Shown: piece after piece, positions 56,771 through 64,000 of the stretch | Layout: each line of letters begins with the position of its first letter | Numbering within the stretch: position 1 is the stretch's first letter | From: Acanthococcus lagerstroemiae | Taxonomy: Eukaryota; Arthropoda; Insecta; Hemiptera; Eriococcidae | Assembly (NCBI GenBank): GCA_031841125.1 | Contig: CM063113.1 | Coordinates: forward strand, 33,439,312 to 33,503,311 | Direction: 5' to 3' | Length of the DNA stretch: 64,000 bases | Notes under the pieces: model-generated | Told to the model about the DNA's origin: nothing | Database searches by the model: none | Seen by the model: the letters and a program-made list of their open reading frames with translations, nothing else | Position numbers and translations under genes: made by a program

Positions 56771-58399
56771 CTTTATACATTGAAAATGACGCTCGCACAG
56801 TAATGAAGATCAAGAAGAAGGAAAAAACGAAGGGGAAAAAGAAGTAATTACAGGAGGCTCGTTCCCGACCCGAATAAAATCGAAATTGTTGCTTATAATT
56901 ATTTTTATTATTTTCAGTTAATAGACTTCTCGGAAACAAAGCGCCACTGAACTGTGACTCAGATCATACTGAAAAATAAATCAAAGAAGAAAGAAAGCGA
57001 TTGCAATAGGCTCGGCTACTCGTAGCTGACCCTAAAAATGAAACATTCGAATTCACAAACAGCGTTACGAACTGTACGGTAATTCCCGTATTCATATGGT
57101 TTTGAAGGACTGAAACTCATGTCCGGTAATGACCCCTACCGTACATATGACTCATATGGTAATGAGATTGGACAACCCAAACTTCAAAATTTGTTACTAA
57201 TTTTCTAATTCGAGCAAAAAAAAAAACCTAATTCTTTTGTTAACTGCACTGCACAGTTACACACAGTGTCCCATAATTGACAGTGAGAATAATTCATTTT
57301 CAGTGGAGTCGATGACTGTTATAAATTAGCACTATAGTCTCCAAAAATTGATGTTTTTTGTCTAAGAAGTACAGAATTCCACAGAAAAACACTGTCTCGG
57401 TCACCTTGTCTTTCTATTACTCACCTGATGTTCTCTCCTCACACCACTACCTATCATTGCTTTTATTCTGATATATTTTGTGTTCCCACCCTTCCCATCC
57501 ACTGTCTCCCCCAAACCCCCTCCTTCCTTCCTCCTTTCTTGTCGCGTTTCGGGACCTCGAGGGCCAGCGAGACGCGCTTTCCGGGGATGGGTCGTTGCCG
57601 AAGTCGAAGTGATGGGTGACCTCACGGAGAACACTGCGGGAACGAAGACTTCAGAACGCGGACATCTTTGACAACGAGTAATGATCACGACACGGCGGTT
57701 GGGGTAGCGATAATAGGATATACTTTTTACACGACGCTAAAATGGACGCACGCCAACTATTTTTATGAATTACACGTTAAGAATACGCAGACTGTCGCGG
57801 AGGACGGCGAAAATGTTAGACGACGGAAATGTACACAGAAGGGGGGCTGCTCCCCGATAAACGTACTAACGATTACACACAGAGGCACGACGCGGATACT
57901 CTCTAGTGGTACTTGCGACAGGGAAGGCAACGGGGACTACCAGCAGTTAGGAGAAGTTCGGGGTTCACCGGTAGCCTGTAAATCGCGCAGACAAGAAGGT
58001 ACCGGGGTTCACCGGTAACCAGTAAATCGCTCGCAGCTAATTGTAAAGGAAGCCAGAAATGCTAGCAGCAAACTTGTCTTTGCAAGAGGCTGGCCCGAGT
58101 TGGCTTGACTACCCTTAATTTCTCCGGTAGTTAAGTAACAGTTGCCACCGACTTCGTCCGCGAGTAGCAAAAACCAACCTCGCGACACAAAGACGTTCTC
58201 TCGATAGCCGAAACGCGAGACCCGGTTTTTGACGCAGCGCTCGACTATGCTTCTAGCGGTGGTGGAATTTTGAAGTAATTACTCGCTCGAGTAGAGGAGT
58301 AGACAGAGTTACGCGCGTACAGAACATTCTCTAAGTCGTCACCCCCTCTTTCTGTTTCTCTCTCTCTCTCTCCCCTCCTCTCGTGTCTGTCTGTCTCTC
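56771..58399. other. No gene recognised; unique flank with short duplication
   Basis: Host flank of the R1-like element. GGTTCACCGGTA..C.GTAAATCGC occurs twice, near 57962 and 58008, as a local duplication about 46 bases apart. A pyrimidine tract with a CT run lies at 58346-58400. Overlapping frames at 57401-57688 are in a GC-rich patch and lack domains. Confidence 0.4.
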
Positions 58400-58519
58400 T
58401 TTTTTTTTAGTACCCCTAACGACAGCACACGCTTCCCTATTCGTAGTTCCACTATCGTTGTAGTGTTTGTCGTCGCTCTTACTGCCGCCGCGTCCTGGTA
58501 TCACCTTTTAGTAATCTTC

Positions 58520-58826
58520 TCGGACACGGCGACGGGCTTCGGCTGTAGAGCCGACCGTCCGATAGGGGAGCCTTCCCTACTTATGGGGAGTCCTCGTCGC
58601 TCAAGACGTGGTGCGTGGATTGCGTGAGCTGCGCGGATGCTGTCAGCTGTCTCGCGCGTTCTGCGTCCTCCTTGGTCTGCATCACTGTGCCGGTGAATTG
58701 GATCATCGCTGACCAGTTCTGCGGGCTATCCCGACTTCAACCGTCGTCTCGGGAGTGATGTGGCTGCCGACAGACGGTTCCACGCAGTGCAGAAAAAGAT
58801 GGTATGCTGCGCGTTAGCAACCTCTG
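58520..58826 (-). pseudogene. R1-like ORF2, last segment beyond the gypsy insertion
   Basis: Counting the duplicated CTCTG once, the frame that stops at 63215 resumes here as VANAQHTIFFCTAWNRLSAA, the H...C..W motif expected at the extreme C-terminus of R1-type proteins. A stop follows some 30 codons later, then the 3' UTR. Confidence 0.7.
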
Positions 58827-58979
58827 TGTGATGTTCCCGGTTGGAACATGAAATTAATACCACATTATTCGGTTGAACGTTTATTACAACTATAACTCAA
58901 CTCAACTCAAACTACCCAACTGTACAATCGTGCCTACGCTTGCAAGCTACCACTGATAAGCGATAACCAATACGTATCA
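58827..58979 (-). repeat. Gypsy LTR (3' LTR in element orientation)
   Basis: Starts TGTGATGTTCCCGG and ends ATACGTATCA on the plus strand. Identical to 63062-63214. A short GGAAC inverted word (TTCCCGG/TTGGAAC) lies at the element-3' edge, and CTCAACTCAACTCAA is in the middle. Confidence 0.95.
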
Positions 58980-58993
58980 CTACCTCCCTTCTA
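58980..58993 (-). promoter_or_regulatory. Polypurine tract
   Basis: The minus strand reads AGAAGGGAGGTAG immediately before the TG start of the 3' LTR. That is the purine-rich primer for plus-strand synthesis expected at this place. Confidence 0.7.
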
Positions 58994-59073
58994 AAATCTT
59001 AATTAAAAATAATACAAATATATACAAATAAATAAATCCAAATTCTTCTCCAATAACAAATAATTTCTTTCCC

Positions 59074-61953
59074 TTAAGCATTGCTTGGTGTGCCTAAGGC
59101 TCGGTATGTTAACCTCTCCGGAGGTACCGACACTCGGGAGGATCTTCTCAGGGTTTGGTCTTGGTGCCTGCGCACCATGGTCCCATCTTCGATTCTTTCC
59201 GCTTGAACGATGTTTTCCCCTTCGTGGCCCACAACTTCCGCTTGTGACCATCGTTTTCTGTTATCTCCATATTCGCGAATCCAGATTCTCTCTCTCTCTT
59301 CCTTTCCTAAAGCTGATTCAGCTCGCGTTGATTCCATTTGCGGAACTTTTCTCAGTCCGCACTCCAATCTACTTTTCAACCTTCGTCCCAAATGCAATTC
59401 AGAAGGCGTTTTACCTGTAGACTCATGAATGGACGAGCGATAATCCAACAGAAAACGAAAAACTGCGTCTTCTAATATCACTCCGGCATCAACTGCTTTC
59501 TTTATTTTGTCTTTGAAGTTTCCAACTGCATTTTCTGCTTGACCATTACTGGGTGGGTGGTAAGGAGGAGTAAGTAAATGATTTATGCCATTTCTCCACA
59601 ACCATTCATTCAAGTCATTCGCATTAAACGGTGGACCGTTGTCCGAAACGAGTGTTTTAATTATTCCAAAATGAGCACAATAATCCTTGATTCGCCGTAC
59701 TGTCTGCTCTGTATTCGTCGTCGTCATCCAGTAGATTTCTATCCACTTCGAAAACGAATCTACTAACAGCAAAAATGTTCTACCAAAAATATGGCCAAAA
59801 TCCATGTGAACACGCTCATTTGGCTCTTTGGATAACGGCCACTGACTTCCCGCCACAAAGGGAGGATTCTTACTATTCTGCATACACGCTTCACAATTAC
59901 TCGTGATGTCATTTAATTCTTTATCCAATTTTGGCCACCAAAAGTACGATCGAGCTAAGCTTTTCATCTTGCCAATACCTAAATGCGTGGCATGAATTTC
60001 CTGTAGAAACGCTTCTCGACATGACATGGGTACAACTAATTTATGCAAATAGAATAAACATTCATTTTCTACGGCTAAATCTCTTCTTCTCACATAAAAT
60101 TGGCGCATTTCAGAAGGACATTTCCTAGGCCAACCTGAAATAACGTATTCCATTACTTTACTTAAAATTTCGTCTGTCAAAGTTTTCTCCTGAATTATTT
60201 TTACGTTAATTATATCAAAAACGTTAGTTAGGAAATTAATACCTGAAACTTCCTTTACGTTATCATTACCTTCTTCTAACGGAAGTCTCGATAGCCCGTC
60301 TGCAATTACGTTATTTTTCGACGTTATATATTTGATGGTGAAATCATAATCTGCTAAAACTAGGGCGTACCGTTGCAATCTATTAGCGACTACTTGAGGT
60401 AACCCTTTCTTTTCACCAAAAATAAACGTTAAGGGCTTGTGATCCGTCTCAAGAATAAAATGGGATAAAAACAAATACTTGTTAAATTTTTTTAAACAAA
60501 AGACGATTGCAAGGGCCTCCTTGTCAATTTGCGCGTACTTCTTCTCGGCCGAATTAAGAGACCTTGAAGCAAAACATACAGGTTTTTCAACATTATTTTC
60601 TAACTGAATAAGAACTCCACCAATACCGTATGGACTTGCATCACATTTGACTTTTAATTTATAATTAGGGTTGAAATGAGCTAAAAAATTTGATTTACTC
60701 AAGACTACTTTAATTTTTTGAAAAGCTTCCTCGCATCTATTATTCCATTTAAACACTTGATTCTTTTCTAGTAACTGATAAAGAGGATTTAATAAAGTTG
60801 ATGCGTTAGGAATAAATTTATTAACAGAAGCAATCAACCCTAAAAAACTTTGTAAACTTTTAACATCTGTAGGATGAGAACATTCTACTATAGCTTTTAC
60901 TTTATGAGGGTCGCTGGTAATTCCCTCTTTATTAATGATATAACCAAGGTACTTTAATTCCGATTGAAAAAATGAACACTTTTTCTCATTTACTGTAACA
61001 CCAGCTAATTTTAACCTGTTAATGACCTCGGTAAGCATTTCAAGGTGGTGTTTGAAATCTCTACCGCCAATCAAAATATCGTCTAAATATACTACCACAA
61101 AATCCAAACCAACAAAAATTTTTTCGATTTCTCTTTGAAAAATACTAGGAGCTGACGAGACTCCGAACATTAAACGTTTTGGCTTGAAGAGCCCTTTATG
61201 AGTAGAAATAGTTAAAATATCTCGTGACGCTTCATCCAGTAACAATTGTTGATACGCTTGCGATAAATCTATTTTCGAATAATGCGTACAGTTAGAGATC
61301 TGAGTGAACAAATCGTCGATGAGTGGAAGGGGATGTTTATCCACCTTTATTTGGGGATTTACAGTCTGACTGTAATCTCCACATAACCGAATACTTTTAT
61401 CAGCTTTAACAGCAACTACAATCGGCGAACCCCAGTCTGAATGATGGACTGGTTCTAAAATTCCAGTTTTAACTAAGCGATCTAATTCTAAATCTACTTT
61501 TTCACGTATTTTCCACGGTAATGAACGCGGTCTTACAAACTTAGGCCTCGCTCCATCTTTTAAGCATAAACCTGCTACAACATTTTTAAAAGTACCTAAT
61601 TTTTCAGTAAAAACTACCGTATTTTCCTTGCTTAACGTTTCTATCGCCTCTTCAGCGTGGTCTCCTGACACTTTTCTTATTTTACTCTGAGGTGTCACAT
61701 CCACCATGACTTTGATACCTAAAGCCGGGTACCATTCACGACCTAGGATCGGGTGTCCTCCATTTTCGACCACAAATAAGCGTTGATTGATAGCCTTGTT
61801 ACCTGAAAATTCTACATCAACATAAATACATTCTAATGATTTAATTTGGGTTGCCGTCGTATGCGAGTTGCACATTGTTAACCTTTTCAAGTGCCAGAGA
61901 ACTAAATTCTTCTTTATAAAGTTCCTCACTGATAGCTGAAATATCTGCCCCAT
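59074..61953 (-). CDS. pol: Gypsy pol polyprotein: protease end, RT, RNase H, integrase
   Basis: 959 codons, open throughout. The first 33 or so residues are the out-of-frame overlap with gag. True Pol begins around TQIKSLECIYVDVEF (35-49), the second half of the protease, with PILGREW at 68-74. RT occupies about 130-300 with KIDLSQAYQQL (first Asp, 229) and YLDD (289-292). RNase H shows D438, E479, D504 and D552. Integrase has H654, H657, C687 and C690 (zinc domain), then D718, D771 and E807 (catalytic triad), and a C-terminal RRH.DQ segment. All catalytic residues are present. Integrase follows RNase H, as in Metaviridae; the short LTRs may suggest a Mag-like lineage (weak). Confidence 0.95.
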   Translation of the reverse strand: MGQIFQLSVRNFIKKNLVLWHLKRLTMCNSHTTATQIKSLECIYVDVEFSGNKAINQRLFVVENGGHPILGREWYPALGIKVMVDVTPQSKIRKVSGDHAEEAIETLSKENTVVFTEKLGTFKNVVAGLCLKDGARPKFVRPRSLPWKIREKVDLELDRLVKTGILEPVHHSDWGSPIVVAVKADKSIRLCGDYSQTVNPQIKVDKHPLPLIDDLFTQISNCTHYSKIDLSQAYQQLLLDEASRDILTISTHKGLFKPKRLMFGVSSAPSIFQREIEKIFVGLDFVVVYLDDILIGGRDFKHHLEMLTEVINRLKLAGVTVNEKKCSFFQSELKYLGYIINKEGITSDPHKVKAIVECSHPTDVKSLQSFLGLIASVNKFIPNASTLLNPLYQLLEKNQVFKWNNRCEEAFQKIKVVLSKSNFLAHFNPNYKLKVKCDASPYGIGGVLIQLENNVEKPVCFASRSLNSAEKKYAQIDKEALAIVFCLKKFNKYLFLSHFILETDHKPLTFIFGEKKGLPQVVANRLQRYALVLADYDFTIKYITSKNNVIADGLSRLPLEEGNDNVKEVSGINFLTNVFDIINVKIIQEKTLTDEILSKVMEYVISGWPRKCPSEMRQFYVRRRDLAVENECLFYLHKLVVPMSCREAFLQEIHATHLGIGKMKSLARSYFWWPKLDKELNDITSNCEACMQNSKNPPFVAGSQWPLSKEPNERVHMDFGHIFGRTFLLLVDSFSKWIEIYWMTTTNTEQTVRRIKDYCAHFGIIKTLVSDNGPPFNANDLNEWLWRNGINHLLTPPYHPPSNGQAENAVGNFKDKIKKAVDAGVILEDAVFRFLLDYRSSIHESTGKTPSELHLGRRLKSRLECGLRKVPQMESTRAESALGKEERERIWIREYGDNRKRWSQAEVVGHEGENIVQAERIEDGTMVRRHQDQTLRRSSRVSVPPERLTYRALGTPSNA

Positions 61954-63037
61954 TGTCCAGCTCCATTTTATAATTTACGTTATTCAACAAAACATCTAGA
62001 AAAACAATCTTTTTACCATCACTGGCTGGGCAACGAATATTGAAAAAACGATTTTCTCCCATAGGCTCATCAACAAATAATGACGCCTCCTCAGCGTCCG
62101 TAGTTTTCTTTACGTTATGATTTTTATCTCTCCAATTTTTACTATCAGATTTTTTTACGTTATCCCATTGCGATTCTTTTTTATAATCAGCACCTTTACG
62201 TTGATAATTATGACTATCATTTTTTACGTTCTTGGCTTTACAAACCTTCATCAAATGACCAACTTTACCACAATTTCTACATTCAAAATTTTTAAATTTA
62301 CACTGACGAAATACGTGATTCGTGTAACCGCAGCAGGAACATCGTTGACCGTGTTGTTCTTTTTCCCACGTTGACTTACGATTTCCCTGCAGATGTTGCA
62401 GCGTCGAGACTTCCAATTTCTTTTCCATGGCCAAACTCACATTAGCCGCATCACAACTCTGAACGATCTTTAGAACGGTGTCCCACGTAGGGTCAGCTTC
62501 TTCATAAATACGTTTTTTCACGTTTGGATCACGAATTCCATGCACTAACTGATCACGTAGATTAATCGATAATTGAGTGCCAAAATTACATGTCGCAGCT
62601 AACTTCTTCAACTCGACGATGTACTGCCCCAAAGATTCTCCGGTATTTTGTAGTCGAGCTCGGAATTTCGCTCTTTCCACCGTAACAGATGGTTTCGGAA
62701 TTACAAATGTTTTTACTATATCCTTCAGCTCCTCAAACTTTTTTGATCGTGGATTCTCCGGAGCACATGCTGCTCTCAACGATGCGTACACCTTAGTTCC
62801 AATTGTAACTATAAATAGGTGCACTTTCTTTTCTACTACGTTGTTCACGTCGCAATAAGAATTAAAAATATCTATCCAAGTATCAAAATCAGCCTTGTCT
62901 GGATCAAAAACTGGTACCGTTCCTACGAATGAGGTCATTTTAACACAATTTTTTCGCGAGCACGTTTTCGCCGAAAAATAATCAAATACGTTAGTTCTCA
63001 TACATGAGTGAGTTTTTCGAGATTTTCGAAAAATCAA
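61841..63037 (-). CDS. gag: Gypsy gag with nucleocapsid CCHC knuckles and protease N-terminus
   Basis: 398 codons. Residues 34-200 form the capsid-like region (M34 at 62938, followed by FVGTVPVFDPDK, is a plausible true start; the first ATG lies only 6 bases from the primer site). Two CCHC zinc knuckles follow at 233-246 (C..C....H....C) and 253-266, binding element RNA. The C-terminus begins the aspartic protease with MELDNGADISAI (Asp361). The usual motif is D-T/S-G, so the Asn is unusual. The ORF stops at 61841 within the protease. The rest of the protease is in pol, which overlaps by 113 bases in the +1 frame. Gag and Pol form the particle and copy and integrate the genome. Confidence 0.9.
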   Translation of the reverse strand: MIFRKSRKTHSCMRTNVFDYFSAKTCSRKNCVKMTSFVGTVPVFDPDKADFDTWIDIFNSYCDVNNVVEKKVHLFIVTIGTKVYASLRAACAPENPRSKKFEELKDIVKTFVIPKPSVTVERAKFRARLQNTGESLGQYIVELKKLAATCNFGTQLSINLRDQLVHGIRDPNVKKRIYEEADPTWDTVLKIVQSCDAANVSLAMEKKLEVSTLQHLQGNRKSTWEKEQHGQRCSCCGYTNHVFRQCKFKNFECRNCGKVGHLMKVCKAKNVKNDSHNYQRKGADYKKESQWDNVKKSDSKNWRDKNHNVKKTTDAEEASLFVDEPMGENRFFNIRCPASDGKKIVFLDVLLNNVNYKMELDNGADISAISEELYKEEFSSLALEKVNNVQLAYDGNPN

Positions 63038-63042
63038 TTAAA

Positions 63043-63060
63043 CGAACATCCTCGTCGCCA
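63043..63060 (-). promoter_or_regulatory. Candidate primer binding site
   Basis: One base after the 5' LTR the minus strand reads TGGCGACGAGGATGTTCG. TGG at this position is the complement of a tRNA 3' CCA end, as expected of the minus-strand primer site. I do not identify the tRNA. Confidence 0.6.
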
Positions 63061-63061
63061 T

Positions 63062-63214
63062 TGTGATGTTCCCGGTTGGAACATGAAATTAATACCACAT
63101 TATTCGGTTGAACGTTTATTACAACTATAACTCAACTCAACTCAAACTACCCAACTGTACAATCGTGCCTACGCTTGCAAGCTACCACTGATAAGCGATA
63201 ACCAATACGTATCA
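63062..63214 (-). repeat. Gypsy LTR (5' LTR in element orientation)
   Basis: Identical copy of the other LTR. In the element's sense it would carry the promoter and the start of the RNA. No strong TATA box is obvious in its 153 bases. Confidence 0.95.
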
Positions 63215-64000
63215 CTCTGCTGGACCATGCGAGGACTGGCTGGGTACCTTGTTCTAACGGTTCAGATAACCATTGAAGCACCCATGCCCGTCGAGTATTT
63301 TCGTAAGATGGTACGTCAGCTTACCGTACCATCGCGAGAGCCATGCAACGAGGTCGTGTACTAGCCTTAATGTCCAGCGGCCATGGGTGGTCTCTTGGAA
63401 GCTAGCCACCCACTCTTGAACTGTTTGCCGACGGACTTCTCTCTTCATCTTCGCCTTTACTCCTTTCTTTTTTCTATTAGCTGGTGGGAGCTTCTGGAAG
63501 CGCTGATACAGAGTATCGCTCTCCCTAGCCAGCAGATCAATAGGAGGCGTTCGAGCTAGTACAAGATCCGCCTCATACGAGACGGTTCTATACGCGCAGA
63601 TTATGCATAGTGCCGTAGCCCGCTCTTTCTTACGTCTTCTCTGTCCTCGCGGAGTGCCGCGACTAGTGCCCAAGTGGGGGCCCCTTAGGAAAGAACCGAG
63701 TGGATTACTGTCGACTATAGTCTTCTTCGACTCTCACTCAGCCCCTGGAGGTTCGGCATAAGCTGACGCAACGCTCTCAGCGTCCGCTCGGCATTCTCTG
63801 CCGTTATACGGAAATGCGGTTTCCAACACAGCTCGTTGTCGATCGTCATTCCCAGGTACACCATCTGGGGCTATAGGGATACCAGATCACCCAGTACCGC
63901 TAGGTCAAATGGCTGTGGCCTGCTCCCTTTTCGTCCTTGAAAAAGGACGGCTTCTGTCTTCTGGGCCGCCACCTCTATGCCATTCGCCTGCATCTAGCGA
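63215..64000 (-). pseudogene. R1-like ORF2, RT end and C-terminal region (partial, broken)
   Basis: From the window edge the minus strand reads MQANGIEVAAQKTEAVLFQG, then YLGMTIDNELCWKPHF, AERTLRALRQLMPNLQG and SESRRRL followed by a stop. After a frameshift the open frame 63254-63673 continues with the YRTVSYEADLVLARTPPIDL block and LTYHLTKILDGHGCFNGYL. A TAG at 63254-63256 closes it, but the same frame runs on to the gypsy insertion point at 63215. The first half of ORF2 lies outside the window. Confidence 0.8.

Larger units (their letters stand above)
58827..63214 (-). mobile_element. Complete Ty3/gypsy LTR retrotransposon (4388 bp)
   Basis: Two 153-bp LTRs (58827-58979 and 63062-63214) are identical base for base as I read them, begin TG and end CA, and are flanked by the perfect 5-bp TSD CTCTG (58822-58826, 63215-63219). 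In minus orientation the order is LTR, primer-binding-site candidate, gag with protease start, pol (protease end, RT, RNase H, integrase), polypurine tract, LTR, which is the Ty3/gypsy order (integrase after RNase H). There is no env-like ORF. Identical LTRs and unbroken ORFs indicate a recent insertion, possibly still mobile. It is inserted inside an R1-like LINE. Confidence 0.95.
58400..64000 (-). mobile_element. R1-like LINE, disrupted by a nested gypsy element; runs off the right edge
   Basis: Minus orientation. The right part (64000-63215) encodes the RT end and post-RT region of ORF2. The left part (58821-58400) holds the last coding segment and 3' UTR, ending in an A tail (read as T on plus at 58400-58408). 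The piece between is a Ty3/gypsy element. The R1 assignment rests on the QLMPNLQG...SRRRL, YRTVSYEADLVLARTPPIDL and LTYHLTKILDGHGCF blocks. Frameshifts and stops make it inactive independently of the insertion. Confidence 0.8.

Noticed and set aside
59074..59251. Separate small gene at the pol 3' end on either strand
   Set aside because: Frames overlapping the pol end are shadows; no env-like signal peptide or transmembrane protein is present between pol and the 3' LTR.
1..64000. CRISPR arrays, bacterial operons or riboswitches
   Set aside because: The window is eukaryotic; the repeated stretches are microsatellites, minisatellites and transposons without regular spacers.

Overview
The window looks like 64 kb of an insect nuclear genome, most likely hymenopteran (weak inference). 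The DNA is AT-rich with CpG-rich patches, there are no prokaryotic operons, and the repeats are insect-type R1-like, RTE-like and Jockey-like LINEs, Ty3/gypsy, hAT and MULE elements and tRNA-derived SINEs. The only host protein-coding sequence I can defend is one exon at 40302-40489 (+) encoding the start of the first Ig domain of a dpr-family (defective proboscis extension response) cell-surface protein. The rest reads as intron or intergenic DNA around that gene, filled with transposable elements, diverged satellites and unique sequence.

Layout. 1-410: palindromic GAGCAT repeat. 2560-3190: GAGTCTTGA low-complexity repeat. 4500-5640: tandemly duplicated unknown repeat, also seen at 30780-31380. 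6240-7300: two degenerate tandem arrays. 10785-12458: RTE scraps, a MULE remnant with a transposase fragment, a (GA)n tract and a hAT MITE with a perfect 8-bp target-site duplication (TSD). 13060-14255: TGTGAGT arrays. 15733-15940: tRNA-like SINE. 17650-18710: Jockey-like LINE fragment. 18770-19880: diverged satellite of about 140 bp. 24030-26990: RTE-like LINE. 29415-29644: hAT MITE. 30520-33030: broken RTE copies, one split by two head-to-head SINEs. 35620-37315: GC-rich block and a MULE-like element with a 10-bp TSD. 38970-39975: possible solo LTR. 40302-40489: dpr exon. 41490-46300: RTE and R1-like fragments, one R1 3' UTR being split by a 2.66-kb satellite-bearing insertion. 49785-51903: R1-like fragment, RTE fragment and a hAT MITE with an internal triplication. 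53885-56762: a TIR element, an RTE copy and a hAT MITE. 58400-64000: R1-like LINE disrupted by a complete Ty3/gypsy retrotransposon (58827-63214).

The gypsy element is the best-preserved mobile unit. It has two identical 153-bp LTRs, a perfect CTCTG TSD, an open gag with two CCHC knuckles and an open pol with protease end, RT, RNase H and integrase; no env is seen. Most LINE and LTR copies lie antisense to the dpr exon, as expected for insertions tolerated in introns of a plus-strand gene.

The least conventional object is the 41866-44526 insertion. Its edges can be inferred from a second R1 copy at 49785-50060. It has TIR-like ends, two related GTCGAC-rich arrays and a recurring ACGGGAATGAGAA motif inside, and I do not recognise its family.
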